Source: Nonlabens tegetincola (lineage in GTDB: Bacteria; Bacteroidota; Bacteroidia; Flavobacteriales; Flavobacteriaceae). Taken from it: a stretch of 64,000 nt of DNA. Of the stretch, positions 53,240 through 62,675 are shown one piece after another. The DNA lies in contig NZ_MQVV01000012.1 of assembly GCF_002954355.1 (NCBI RefSeq), positions 372,001 through 436,000 on the forward strand. The letters are read 5' to 3'. Within the stretch, counting starts at the first letter, position 1; each line of letters starts with the position of its first letter. Below the pieces are notes generated by a model, which ran no database searches, was not told the origin of the DNA, and worked only from the letters and a program-made list of their open reading frames with translations. Position numbers and translations under genes: made by a program.

Positions 53240-53423
53240 AGCGTTTTACAATTAAATAAGTAATGAAAATACTTACCAACCACACAAAGAATATGTAGGC
53301 ATATAAAATAGGCACTCCAAGGATGGAATCACTATAATTGAATATCCATAGGATTGGGACGTTCAAAAATATGACTAGAGCTATTGAAAGTATGACTAAT
53401 TTTTGTTGGTGTCTTTTTTTCAT
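53232..53423 (-). CDS. small two-helix membrane protein
   Basis: 63 residues with two hydrophobic helices (about 9-27 and 37-58), overlapping the kinase gene by 8 bp. It may be a small accessory subunit of the symporter-type kinase. No named family recognised with confidence. Confidence 0.6.
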   Translation of the reverse strand: MKKRHQQKLVILSIALVIFLNVPILWIFNYSDSILGVPILYAYIFFVWLVSIFITYLIVKRYA

Positions 53424-53590
53424 GCTTAGTACTGAAATACTAGTTTAAATAATCTTTGATTCCTTAAATATCGGTTTTTTAAATTATTATAAGCTTTGCT
53501 ATGTTCAGAAAAAATTGGTGATAATACACAGTAAAACCAGATAACATACAAAGTTTAGGGAAACCTTGCATGTTACCAGGTTTGTAATTA

Positions 53591-55378
53591 TTAATGTCCA
53601 GTAGCCTCACCAGCACCACTAGGAATACGAATGTTCTCCACAATTTCCTGAACGTCTTTTGGAGGAGCGCTAGTCAGGTGACATACCACAAGACTTACCA
53701 CAAAGTTTACGAGCATAGCGATGCTACCAAACCCTTCTGGAGAGATACCAAACCACCATTCTTCTTTACTAGGTAAGGTGGCATCAAACCATCCTAATTT
53801 ATATTTTATCATGTAAAGTAGCATACAAACGATACCTACTACCATACCAGCAATAGCACCTTCTTTATTCATACGCTTGTAGAAAATTCCCAGTATTATT
53901 GCAGGGAAAAATGATGCAGCAGCTAGTCCAAAGGCTAATGCTACAACAGCAGCCACAAATCCTGGCGGATTGATACCAAAATAACCAGCTACACACACAG
54001 CACCTACAGCACTTAAACGTGCAGCGATTAACTCACCTTTTTCTGAGATATTAGGATTTACTACCTTTTTGATTAAATCATGAGATACAGATGAAGAAAT
54101 AACTAACAATAATCCTGCTGCTGTAGATAAAGCTGCAGCAAGGCCACCGGCAGCAACCAGAGCGATTACCCAATCAGGTAAATTTGCAATTTCAGGATTT
54201 GCAAGAACCATAATATCCCTATCTACATAAAGTTCGTTGGCTACAGCAGTATCTGCATTTGTGGTAATTCTATTACCGATTGCAGTTCTATTTTTTTCAT
54301 CATACATGGGTTTGTTTTTATTACCTGCAAATGCATTTCCAGGCCCGTATTGAATTTTCCCATCTCCATTTTTATCTGCCCATGCAATCAATCCAATTTC
54401 TTCATAGTTCTTTAACCATTCTGGTTGATCGGCATAGGATTTGCCAACTACACTGTCAATCATATTAGTTTTTGCAAATACTGCTACTGCAGGTGCCATG
54501 GTATAAAGAATTGCAATAAGTAACAAGGCCCATCCTGCACTTTTACGAGCATCTTTCACACGTTTCACCGTGAAAAAACGGACAATCACGTGAGGTAATC
54601 CTGCGGTACCTACCATTAAAGCAAGAGTAATTGCAAATACATCAATCATAGATTTTGAACCATCTGTATAGGCATTGAAACCTAGTTCTGTACTTAATCC
54701 ATCTAGTTTATCCAGTAAATATCCAGATCCATCTACCATTTCACTACCCATTCCTAATTGTGGAACAGGGTTTCCTGTCATTTGGATAGAGATAAAAATT
54801 GCAGGAACGGTAAAGGCAAATATTAAAACACAATATTGTGCTACCTGAGTATAGGTTATTCCTTTCATACCACCTAAAACCGCATAAAATAATACGATTA
54901 TCATACCTATGATCACACCTGTGTTGATCTCAACTTCTAGGAAACGTGAAAACACTAGTCCTACGCCTCGCATTTGTCCAGCTACATAAGTAAAGGAAAC
55001 TAGTAAAGCACAAAAAACTGCTACCAGTCGAGCGGTTTTAGAATAATAACGATCTCCTATGAAGTCTGGTACTGTAAATTTCCCAAACTTTCTCAGGTAA
55101 GGAGCTAGTAATAAGGCTAGTAGTACATATCCACCAGTCCAGCCCATGAGGTAAACCGAGCCGTCATAACCAGCAAAGGCAATAATTCCTGCCATAGAGA
55201 TAAATGACGCGGCGCTCATCCAGTCTGCAGCGGTAGCCATACCATTAGCAAGTGGTGATACGCCACCACCGGCTACATAAAATTCTTTAGTAGAACCTGC
55301 TCGTGACCAGATAGCGATACCTATGTATAAGGCAAAGGTGACTCCTACTAGAATATAAGTCCAAATTTGAACATCCAT
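53591..55378 (-). CDS. sodium:solute symporter, VC_2705/ActP-like
   Basis: 595 residues with about 13 membrane helices and the SSS signature region (AVLGGMKGITYTQVAQY; VAAGGLAAALSTAAGLLLVISSS). A long soluble insert of about 80 residues (roughly 325-405, DKNGDGKIQYGPGNAF, containing an EF-hand-like DKNGDG) is typical of the VC_2705 type rather than E. coli ActP. Takes up acetate or other short carboxylates. Partner of the DUF4212 protein encoded upstream. Confidence 0.9.
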   Translation of the reverse strand: MDVQIWTYILVGVTFALYIGIAIWSRAGSTKEFYVAGGGVSPLANGMATAADWMSAASFISMAGIIAFAGYDGSVYLMGWTGGYVLLALLLAPYLRKFGKFTVPDFIGDRYYSKTARLVAVFCALLVSFTYVAGQMRGVGLVFSRFLEVEINTGVIIGMIIVLFYAVLGGMKGITYTQVAQYCVLIFAFTVPAIFISIQMTGNPVPQLGMGSEMVDGSGYLLDKLDGLSTELGFNAYTDGSKSMIDVFAITLALMVGTAGLPHVIVRFFTVKRVKDARKSAGWALLLIAILYTMAPAVAVFAKTNMIDSVVGKSYADQPEWLKNYEEIGLIAWADKNGDGKIQYGPGNAFAGNKNKPMYDEKNRTAIGNRITTNADTAVANELYVDRDIMVLANPEIANLPDWVIALVAAGGLAAALSTAAGLLLVISSSVSHDLIKKVVNPNISEKGELIAARLSAVGAVCVAGYFGINPPGFVAAVVALAFGLAAASFFPAIILGIFYKRMNKEGAIAGMVVGIVCMLLYMIKYKLGWFDATLPSKEEWWFGISPEGFGSIAMLVNFVVSLVVCHLTSAPPKDVQEIVENIRIPSGAGEATGH

Positions 55379-55438
55379 AATTGAAAAGTTTTTTAAGCGT
55401 TATTTGATATTGTAGTGTATATGGTTTTTGATAATCTC

Positions 55439-55452
55439 GCTTTCGCGAAAGC
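55439..55452. repeat. GCTTTCGCGAAAGC palindrome, copy 11
   Basis: Perfect copy in the 112-bp gap between the symporter gene and the DUF4212 gene. Confidence 0.95.
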
Positions 55453-55490
55453 GTACTTAAACACTACCATTTGTATAATGATTTTAAATA

Positions 55491-55754
55491 CTAGTCTTCG
55501 TCAAAACCGTATTTTTTGTCTAGCTTATTCATAATTCGTACATAAACAAAAATGAGTATGACGAAAACATAAATAGAACCTTGTTGGGCAAACCAAAATC
55601 CAAGTTTAAATCCACCTAACCTGAATTGATTAAGAGCATCTTTAAAAAGAATTCCGGCGCCGTATGAAACTAGAAACCATATGAGTAAGAGTCCTACAAG
55701 ATATTTGATATTCTCTTTCCAATATGCTGTTGCATTTGATTTTTTATCAGACAT
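55491..55754 (-). CDS. DUF4212 symporter small subunit
   Basis: 87 residues: two membrane helices (about 17-37 and 55-75) with the family segments YWKENIKYLVGLL, FWFAQQGSIYVFV and the C-terminal LDKKYGFDED. These proteins accompany VC_2705-type sodium symporters, here encoded directly downstream, so it is the small subunit of that transporter. Confidence 0.92.
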   Translation of the reverse strand: MSDKKSNATAYWKENIKYLVGLLLIWFLVSYGAGILFKDALNQFRLGGFKLGFWFAQQGSIYVFVILIFVYVRIMNKLDKKYGFDED

Positions 55755-55771
55755 AATTAATTGATTTTAGG

Positions 55772-57022
55772 TTACAGATATATCATTCCTTGAACAGTAA
55801 AAGTGCCTACTGCATCTAGATTACCATATTTTTGATTTGAATATTCAACGGACAACTTTGAATGATGGCCTGTGAAATATAGATTGCCACCGATCCCAAA
55901 TCTAGTGGCGTTGTCATTTATAGCATCTATCCTGCGGTAGTTAAAGGAAGTATACGGCTGTATTTTTACTTTACGATCTGTCTCTCCAGGTAATAGATAC
56001 CCTACATGCGTATAAAGCATACTACCGGTCTCATAGGTTTGACCTAACGTGAAATTTTCACCATAGTTGCTGTTTTGATATTGTAAATAGGCAGTAATTG
56101 AAGATCCATTGTCACCTAATGGTGCATCATAAAAAGCATCTAATGAGAAAATAGAAACATCTTCACCTATAAAATCATTAGTTTGAGCATCAAGAATTGT
56201 AGATCCATTAGGATGATAAAAGAAACCAGCTCCTATATTGAATACTCGTTTGCTACCCAAATAGGAACCTACTTTATAAGGTAAAAAATTACTTTCTTGA
56301 TCAAGGAAGTTATAATCAAAATAACCAGCATAGTTCTTACTAGCCTCTGCACCACCTAAAATAGCACGACCATTGTACGTTGCTGTGTTTATGGTAGGCG
56401 TGCCATTGATGTCTAGACTGTTTGTGATAGCTTCATTTACTGAAACTCGGTATTGTAAATTACCAAATTTACCTTTTAAGTAAACGCCCATGTGTCTGGC
56501 AAATTGATCACTCAACCCTATCGTAGACCAACTTTGACGATTGTTGTCTAACGTGAGCATGTTTAAGGTACTTTGATTATTGGCTCTTGATATTCCGTTC
56601 CAATAATGCAATCCACCACCTATTGAGTGATCTGTAGTTAACTGCCATTCACCCCATACGTCATGAAAGAAAAGTTGAGAGCTATCACTTTTACCAACAG
56701 GTCCCATGTTGTTGGCGTTTTGACTGTTAAGACCAAAATGAGTAAGGATCAGGAATTTTTTAGTTAGTTGTGCATACATAAGAATGCGGGCACGTCTAAT
56801 AGAAAAATTGAGATCGGCTTCTTCATTACCTGTGGAATTGAGCGTTGTATTATCAGTGTGTTGTGCCCAAAATTGAGCCCATGAGATAATTCTGAAATAC
56901 TTGGAACCATCTTCATTTAATTTCACTTTCATTCCTCCGGTATATTCTGTAGCGCCTTGACTAAAGCCCAGAAAGGAAGCTGTAAATAGAAATAGAAGTA
57001 AAGGGATGTACTTGTTTTTCAT
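55772..57022 (-). CDS. outer-membrane porin (OprP/OprO-like)
   Basis: 416 residues with a signal peptide (ending GFSQ, about 22) and strand-rich sequence typical of phosphate-selective-porin-like barrels: RARILMYAQLTKKFLILTHFG, GEWQLTTDHSIGGGLHYW, and a C-terminal strand ending QGMIYL. It is 17 bp upstream of the DUF4212 gene, so it probably passes the carboxylate substrate across the outer membrane for the same uptake system. Confidence 0.82.
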   Translation of the reverse strand: MKNKYIPLLLFLFTASFLGFSQGATEYTGGMKVKLNEDGSKYFRIISWAQFWAQHTDNTTLNSTGNEEADLNFSIRRARILMYAQLTKKFLILTHFGLNSQNANNMGPVGKSDSSQLFFHDVWGEWQLTTDHSIGGGLHYWNGISRANNQSTLNMLTLDNNRQSWSTIGLSDQFARHMGVYLKGKFGNLQYRVSVNEAITNSLDINGTPTINTATYNGRAILGGAEASKNYAGYFDYNFLDQESNFLPYKVGSYLGSKRVFNIGAGFFYHPNGSTILDAQTNDFIGEDVSIFSLDAFYDAPLGDNGSSITAYLQYQNSNYGENFTLGQTYETGSMLYTHVGYLLPGETDRKVKIQPYTSFNYRRIDAINDNATRFGIGGNLYFTGHHSKLSVEYSNQKYGNLDAVGTFTVQGMIYL

Positions 57023-57137
57023 AAGTTTATAATTAAGAGTTTGGTTTTTGCGATCATCAAATTAATCGCACTACTAACCTCTATAAAAACTTATGTTAAG
57101 GAAAATTTAATATAGTTAATTGGTAAGAGTATAGGTT

Positions 57138-57551
57138 TTAATCTCTAAATCGTTCCCATTTAATAAGCATGAATTTATCGCCAAGTTCTGTTACTACTAC
57201 ACCAGCGCCCTTTAATTCATTGATATTTGAGAAGTAGTTGGCTAGTTCTGTGTGATTTAATATTTTATAAGTTGGATGGTATTTATTATTGTAAGGTCTT
57301 TTGATTTTATATTTTTTCACCCAATTCATCACGCTTACATGTGATATACCTAAAATACGCTCTATTTCTCTGTATGTGAGTCCTTCAAGATATAATTGAA
57401 GTGCTTTGTTAACGTAGTAATCATCAATCTTCTTACCCATTTTTTCAACGGTAAAATTATAGTTACAATCTTTACATTTGTAACGTTGTCTACCTTTAAT
57501 AACACCGCTTTTTATCTGGTTTTGAGAGGAACAGTTAGGGCAAATTTTCAC
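57138..57551 (-). CDS. InsA-like zinc-ribbon/HTH protein, probably domesticated
   Basis: 137 residues from a GTG start. Zinc ribbon with Cys4, Cys7, Cys26 and Cys29; helix-turn-helix at about 55-78 (TYREIERILGISHVSVMNWV); then a 50-residue unfamiliar tail. This is the layout of the IS1-family InsA protein. No transposase gene, no inverted repeats and no duplication around it. Its stable position upstream of the acetate module suggests it is a transcription factor. Start could also be an upstream alternative codon. Confidence 0.75.
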   Translation of the reverse strand: MKICPNCSSQNQIKSGVIKGRQRYKCKDCNYNFTVEKMGKKIDDYYVNKALQLYLEGLTYREIERILGISHVSVMNWVKKYKIKRPYNNKYHPTYKILNHTELANYFSNINELKGAGVVVTELGDKFMLIKWERFRD

Positions 57552-57658
57552 AACTATATTAATTTTGCATAAATATAGTAAATTAGCAATAATATGATTT
57601 TTAAGTTATTTTATTATCAAGTTAGTGGTTGCTTAAATCCATATTGATGAATTTTAAT

Positions 57659-57696
57659 AAATAATAAGGCCACACAATTGTGTGGCCTTATTATTT
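57659..57696. terminator. 38-bp perfect palindrome, trp operon terminator
   Basis: Every base pairs in two 19-bp arms centred at 57677/57678, core GGCCACACAATTGTGTGGCC flanked by A/T runs that give a T tract on both strands. It lies 18 bp after the trpA stop and can terminate in both directions. Confidence 0.9.
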
Positions 57697-57713
57697 GTTA
57701 TGATCTTCAATAA

Positions 57714-58490
57714 TTAGTCATTCTTGATACTTGAAACAAAGTCTTTAACGGTATCTTGTAAAGATGATTTCGGATTTGAAATCTGACGGATGAATTCACT
57801 ACCTATGATTGCTCCATTCACGTGCTTGCATGCTGCTAGGTAGTTTTCTCTAGTTTTTATATTAAATCCAGTTAAAATCGGTGATTTAAGATTAAGTGAT
57901 TTTAATTTATTCAAATACTCACTAGCATCATCAAAATTGGATTTGGTACCTGTAGTGCTAGCACTACTTACTGCGTAAATGAAACCATTAGAAAATTCAT
58001 CTATTTGTTTTATGCGGTTTGTTGAGGTTTGAGGCGTTACTAAAAATACATTGCATAAATCATATTTCTCAAACAAATGCTTGTATTGTGAAGCATAAAC
58101 TTCTAATGGTAAATCAGGAATTATCAATCCATCCACACCGACTTCCTTACATCTTTTACAAAAATGTTCTATACCATATTGCATTACTGGATTAAAATAG
58201 CCCATAAGCAGTACTGGAACATCATGTTTTGAGGTTTCCAATTGATTAAACAGTACCTCGATACTCATACCATTTTCTAATGCTATTTTAGAACTTTCTT
58301 GAATAGTAGGGCCATCTGCTAGTGGATCGCTGAATGGAATTCCAATTTCAATAAGATCTACGCCAGATTTCTCTAATTCATTAAGGATAATCGTTGTATC
58401 CTCTAATTTAGGATAACCTGCGGTGAAAAATATATTGAGTAAATCGGTCGACTTACGGTTGAACAAGTGTGTGAGTTTATTTGAGATCAT
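57714..58490 (-). CDS. trpA: tryptophan synthase alpha chain
   Basis: 258 residues, TIM barrel with the active-site segment DLIEIGIPFSDPLADGPTIQ (Glu and Asp catalytic). VSSASTTGTKSNF and ILTGFNIKT are further landmarks. It cleaves indole-3-glycerol phosphate to indole and passes it to TrpB. Last gene of the operon, 1 bp after trpB. Confidence 0.97.
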   Translation of the reverse strand: MISNKLTHLFNRKSTDLLNIFFTAGYPKLEDTTIILNELEKSGVDLIEIGIPFSDPLADGPTIQESSKIALENGMSIEVLFNQLETSKHDVPVLLMGYFNPVMQYGIEHFCKRCKEVGVDGLIIPDLPLEVYASQYKHLFEKYDLCNVFLVTPQTSTNRIKQIDEFSNGFIYAVSSASTTGTKSNFDDASEYLNKLKSLNLKSPILTGFNIKTRENYLAACKHVNGAIIGSEFIRQISNPKSSLQDTVKDFVSSIKND

Positions 58491-58491
58491 A

Positions 58492-59664
58492 TTATTTGAG
58501 ATTCAATTCATTCATATAAGTGTTCATGTCTTTATCACCACGACCAGAAAGATTAATGACTACCCTATCAGTTGATTTTAGGTCTAAGTCTTTAAGGACT
58601 GAAAAAGCATGAGCAGTTTCCAATGCAGGAATAATACCTTCTAATCGACTACATTCAACAGCAGCCTTGAGTGCATCTTCATCTGTGACAGCCATATATT
58701 GTGCTCGTTCACTTACTTTTAACCATGCGTGGGCTGGACCAATTCCTGGATAATCTAAACCAGCACTTATGCTATGCGGTTCTATAACTTGTCCGTCCTT
58801 GTCTTGCATCATTATACTACGACTTGCGTGGAGCACTCCTGGAGTTCCTAGGTTTAATGTAGCGGCTGTTTTGTCGGTATGTATTCCTAACCCAGCGGCT
58901 TCAACACCAACTAATTTTACCGATGGATCATCAAGAAAATGGTAAAATGCACCCATAGCATTTGATCCACCACCTACACATGCAATTACATAATCAGGCA
59001 AACCATCCATTTGATTTTTAATTTCTTGTGAAATAACAGATTGATACCTAGCTACCATATCTGGATAAGGATGAGGTCCTACAACAGAACCTATAATATA
59101 ATGAGTGTCTTCAGGATTATTGATCCAGTCTCTCATAGCCTCATTAGTAGCATCCTTTAATGTTTTGGATCCGCTAGTAGCAGGTTTTACAGTAGCACCT
59201 AGCATTTTCATGCGCGCTACATTTGGTGCTTGGCGTTCAATGTCTTTTTCGCCCATATACACGATACAATCAAGACCCTTAAGAGCGCAAACCGTAGCAG
59301 TTGCTACACCATGTTGACCAGCACCAGTTTCTGCAATGATTCTTTTTTTACCTAATCGTTGAGCAAGTAAGATCTGACCAATCGTATTATTAACTTTGTG
59401 AGCGCCAGTGTGACATAAATCTTCACGTTTTAGCCAAATTTCTGCACCATATTTCTCAGATAATCTTTGGGCTAGAAATAAAGGAGTAGGTCTACCAACG
59501 TAGTCCTTAAGTAATTGTTGGAATTCGTTTTGAAAACTTTCACTTTTTTCAATAGCGAGATAATTTTCCTTTAATTCTTCAATATTAGGGTACAATAACT
59601 CTGGTATAAAGGCACCACCGAATTCTCCATAAAAGCCTTGTTCATTCACTTGGTACTTACTCAT
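58492..59664 (-). CDS. trpB: tryptophan synthase beta chain
   Basis: 390 residues. PLP Lys in [18 protein letters not shown], phosphate-binding [22 protein letters not shown], and the cation/serine site near [11 protein letters not shown]. Joins indole and serine. Overlaps trpF by 8 bp. Confidence 0.97.
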   Translation of the reverse strand: MSKYQVNEQGFYGEFGGAFIPELLYPNIEELKENYLAIEKSESFQNEFQQLLKDYVGRPTPLFLAQRLSEKYGAEIWLKREDLCHTGAHKVNNTIGQILLAQRLGKKRIIAETGAGQHGVATATVCALKGLDCIVYMGEKDIERQAPNVARMKMLGATVKPATSGSKTLKDATNEAMRDWINNPEDTHYIIGSVVGPHPYPDMVARYQSVISQEIKNQMDGLPDYVIACVGGGSNAMGAFYHFLDDPSVKLVGVEAAGLGIHTDKTAATLNLGTPGVLHASRSIMMQDKDGQVIEPHSISAGLDYPGIGPAHAWLKVSERAQYMAVTDEDALKAAVECSRLEGIIPALETAHAFSVLKDLDLKSTDRVVINLSGRGDKDMNTYMNELNLK

Positions 59665-60298
59665 TGCGTAGTTCTTTTATAAATTGCTTAATCGTTTTTA
59701 TATTTTTTTTACCAGGACTAATTTCAAACTGAGAGTTCAAATCAACTCCTAATAACATTTCATGGTTTAGGTTTTTAAGGTTTGTTGCATCCTTAGGACC
59801 TATCCCACCACTTAGTATAAAGGGCACATTTCCTGTATAGTTTTCAAGTATTGACCAGTTGAATTTTTTCCCGGATCCTCCATAATGTTTGGTTGCTGTA
59901 TCAAAAAGGAAAAAAAACTTACCCGGATACTCTGTCGCTAGGGATTCCCAATTGCGTAAATTATCAAAATCATAGTCGGTACTTATTTGGAAAGCTTTAA
60001 AAATTTTGAGATCTAATTCTAGCAATGCTTTCGCGAAAGCGGGATCCTCATCACCATGTAATTGAACAACGTCTAACTGCAAAGGAATAATGTCATTAAG
60101 AATCTCTTGCATACTGGCGTTTACATAAACGCCAACAGTGCCTTTATTCATTGTCAGTTGCTCTATGGCTAGGGATTGATCTTGATCGACAAACCTTTTG
60201 CTTTTCGGGTATTTGATTATACCCATAAAGTCGATATCAAGCTGTTGGAGTGCTTCTATATTTTTGGGCTCACGCATGCCACAAACCTTTATAATCAT
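59657..60298 (-). CDS. trpF: phosphoribosylanthranilate isomerase
   Basis: 213 residues. Catalytic Cys in [21 protein letters not shown], the phosphate site FILSGGIGP and GVDLNSQFE. Overlaps trpC by 4 bp. The palindrome at 60027 encodes AFAKA after GDEDP. Confidence 0.96.
   Translation of the reverse strand: MIIKVCGMREPKNIEALQQLDIDFMGIIKYPKSKRFVDQDQSLAIEQLTMNKGTVGVYVNASMQEILNDIIPLQLDVVQLHGDEDPAFAKALLELDLKIFKAFQISTDYDFDNLRNWESLATEYPGKFFFLFDTATKHYGGSGKKFNWSILENYTGNVPFILSGGIGPKDATNLKNLNHEMLLGVDLNSQFEISPGKKNIKTIKQFIKELRNE
60027..60040. repeat. GCTTTCGCGAAAGC palindrome, copy 12
   Basis: Perfect copy in trpF, encoding AFAKA. Confidence 0.95.
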
Positions 60299-61098
60299 AC
60301 TGTGATTTCTTTAATAAAAGTAGAACAGCTTATACCAGGTTGATCGGTTTTCATAAAATTTTCACCGATTAAAAAGCCTTTAAAACCTATAGATTGAAGT
60401 TTTTTTACAGTTGCTGGATTTGAGATGCCACTCTCACTTATTGCAATTACGTTCTCAGGAAAATGAGGCAGTAAATCAATACTGTTTTGAATGTCTGTTT
60501 TGAACCTTTTAAGATCTCTGTTATTAACTCCTATTATAAATTTTTCAGGATCTAAGTTTTCAGTAACTTTCTTAATATTTTCTAACTCAGTTAAGTTGTG
60601 AACTTCAAATAGAATTTCTAATTCTAGATTGAGTGCTTCATTAGCCAAAGTAGTAAGTTGTTCATTAGATAGACAGGCTGCTATCAATAAGATAGCATCT
60701 GCGCCATAGGCTTTTGCTTCATGAATTTGATACATGTCCACGATAAAATCCTTTCTTAGTATAGGGATGTTTATCAGTTTTCTGGCTTGTTCAAGATCTT
60801 GTAAACTTCCGCCAAAGAATGGAGTGTCAGTTAAACAGCTTATTGCGCTTGCACCTGCCTTTTCATAACCCAACACAACCTCTTCAAGAGATGCAGGACA
60901 ATTGAAGCTGCCCTTACTAGGGCTTTGACGTTTATGCTCTGCAATAATGCCGCTACCTTTTTTAATGGATTCATGAAGTGACAAGGTTGTACGAGAATAA
61001 AGAGGCATTTCTCTTAAATCTTGTATGCTTTTCAAGGATCGTCGTTGAACAACGTCCTTAGTGGTTTGTATGGTGATTTTTTCTAAAATATCCGACAT
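60295..61098 (-). CDS. trpC: indole-3-glycerol phosphate synthase
   Basis: 267 residues. IIAEHKRQSPSKGSF (catalytic Glu/Lys), LRKDFIVDMYQ, IIGVNNRDLKRF and VIAISESGIS. It decarboxylates and cyclises CdRP. 10 bp after trpD. Confidence 0.97.
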   Translation of the reverse strand: MSDILEKITIQTTKDVVQRRSLKSIQDLREMPLYSRTTLSLHESIKKGSGIIAEHKRQSPSKGSFNCPASLEEVVLGYEKAGASAISCLTDTPFFGGSLQDLEQARKLINIPILRKDFIVDMYQIHEAKAYGADAILLIAACLSNEQLTTLANEALNLELEILFEVHNLTELENIKKVTENLDPEKFIIGVNNRDLKRFKTDIQNSIDLLPHFPENVIAISESGISNPATVKKLQSIGFKGFLIGENFMKTDQPGISCSTFIKEITV

Positions 61099-61108
61099 TA
61101 TAATTCGT

Positions 61109-62107
61109 TTATGCGTGATGAATATTTAATAAGCTTTTGAAGCTACTTAATGCTTTACCACTCTCTAATGAATCTTTAGCAACAATTACCGCTTGTTTTA
61201 ACGAGATGTTTTTTGCTATTGATATGGCTGTGGCAGCATTTGCAATTACCACGTTTTGCTGTTCGGGAGTTGCTTTGTTTTCAAGTACATCGGTAAAAAT
61301 TTTTGCAGCCTCTTTTACCGTGTTACCGCCGTAAATTTGATCAGCTTTTAATTGATTTAGATTAAAATCTTGTGGAGATAGGTCCTTAACTCCATCATGC
61401 GTTGCAACCCTTGTATTACTAGTTAGACTTACTTCATCGTATCCATCGTGCGCATGTAAAATGGCATATTTCTTATCAGATTCTGTTTGAAATAAGTACT
61501 CATAATTACGAGCTAGTTGTAAATTAAAAACTCCTACGCTTTGTAATCTGGGTCTAGCAGGATTAACTAACGGTCCTAGCATATTGAAGAATGTTTTTAC
61601 TCCTAACTCTTTTCTTATAGGAGCAACTGCTTTCATAGCCGGATGAAATAAGGGCGCATGAAGAAAAGTGATGTTAGTCTTTTCAATTTGCTTGGTTATT
61701 AAATCTAGGTCGTTAGTAAATTTAAATCCTAGATATTCCATGACATTACTAGATCCACTCACAGAACTTACACCATAGTTGCCATGTTTTGCAACAGGAA
61801 TCCCAGCACCTGCGGTTACAAAACTGGCCAGAGTGCTTATATTAAAAGTGTCCTTGCCATCACCACCAGTACCACAAAGATCGATGGGGTTATATTTTTG
61901 TAAGTCTACTAAAAGTGCCTGTTCTAGCATTGCATCTCTAAATCCTGCAAGTTCCTCGACAGTGATACTGCGCATTCCATATACCGTTAGGAAGGCTGCA
62001 ATTTGACTAGCGTTTACCTCACCACTTGTTATGGCAGTAAGTATTTCGTGAGCTCGCTTTCGCGAAAGCGTTCTATGTTCAAACAAGGCTGTTAAAACTT
62101 CTTTCAT
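61109..62107 (-). CDS. trpD: anthranilate phosphoribosyltransferase
   Basis: 332 residues. DLCGTGGDGKDTFNIST (PRPP-binding glycine loop), KHGNYGVSSVSGSSNV, and PIRKELGVKTFFNMLGPLVN. Directly follows trpG with no gap. The palindrome at 62056 encodes TLSRKR near the N-terminus, where family members are variable. Confidence 0.97.
   Translation of the reverse strand: MKEVLTALFEHRTLSRKRAHEILTAITSGEVNASQIAAFLTVYGMRSITVEELAGFRDAMLEQALLVDLQKYNPIDLCGTGGDGKDTFNISTLASFVTAGAGIPVAKHGNYGVSSVSGSSNVMEYLGFKFTNDLDLITKQIEKTNITFLHAPLFHPAMKAVAPIRKELGVKTFFNMLGPLVNPARPRLQSVGVFNLQLARNYEYLFQTESDKKYAILHAHDGYDEVSLTSNTRVATHDGVKDLSPQDFNLNQLKADQIYGGNTVKEAAKIFTDVLENKATPEQQNVVIANAATAISIAKNISLKQAVIVAKDSLESGKALSSFKSLLNIHHA
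62056..62069. repeat. GCTTTCGCGAAAGC palindrome, copy 13
   Basis: Perfect copy in trpD, frame ACG CTT TCG CGA AAG CGA (TLSRKR), as in hisIE. Confidence 0.95.
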
Positions 62108-62674
62108 TTAAATGATATTTAGGAAGTTAGCTAGCATTTTTTTTCCATGTGGAGTCATGATACTTTCTGGATGAAACTGAACTCCATAAATTGGTAAGGT
62201 TGAATGTCTGAGAGCCATTATTTGATCGTTTTCATCTGTAGCTGTTATTTGTAATTCATCTGGAAAAGCCTCTTTTTTTGCTACCCAGCTGTGATACCTA
62301 CCTGCATCAAATTGAGATGGGATGTCCTTAAATAATTCATCGTTCTTATGAGTCATTTTTGTGGATAAACCATGATAAACCTTTTCTAGATTGATGATTT
62401 CACCACCAAAAACTTCTGTAATAGCTTGGTGTCCTAGACAAATTCCTAAAAGTGGCTTTTTGTCTTTCAAATATTGAATGATTGGTAATAAATTTCCAGC
62501 CTCGCTAGGAATTCCTGGTCCTGGTGATAGTACAACAGCATCATACTTTTCACAATCCTCTGGTGAAATTTCATCGTTGCGCACAACCGTTACGTCTGCA
62601 TTCAGATCTTCTAGATAATGCACTAGATTGTAAGTGAAGCTGTCGTAGTTGTCTATTAAAATTATTTTCTTCAT
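62108..62674 (-). CDS. trpG: anthranilate synthase glutaminase component
   Basis: 188 residues. Class I amidotransferase: LLGICLGHQAI (Cys nucleophile), VQFHPESIMTPHG (His and Glu). Supplies ammonia to TrpE. It starts 1 bp after the lipoprotein gene stop. Confidence 0.97.
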   Translation of the reverse strand: MKKIILIDNYDSFTYNLVHYLEDLNADVTVVRNDEISPEDCEKYDAVVLSPGPGIPSEAGNLLPIIQYLKDKKPLLGICLGHQAITEVFGGEIINLEKVYHGLSTKMTHKNDELFKDIPSQFDAGRYHSWVAKKEAFPDELQITATDENDQIMALRHSTLPIYGVQFHPESIMTPHGKKMLANFLNII

Positions 62675-62675
62675 G

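Noticed and set aside
57138-57551. Active insertion sequence (IS1 family)
   Set aside because: Only the InsA-like part is present; no transposase gene, terminal repeats or target duplication were found.
4129-62069. The 14-bp palindrome as a transcription terminator
   Set aside because: Most copies are inside genes and none has a T tract directly after it.
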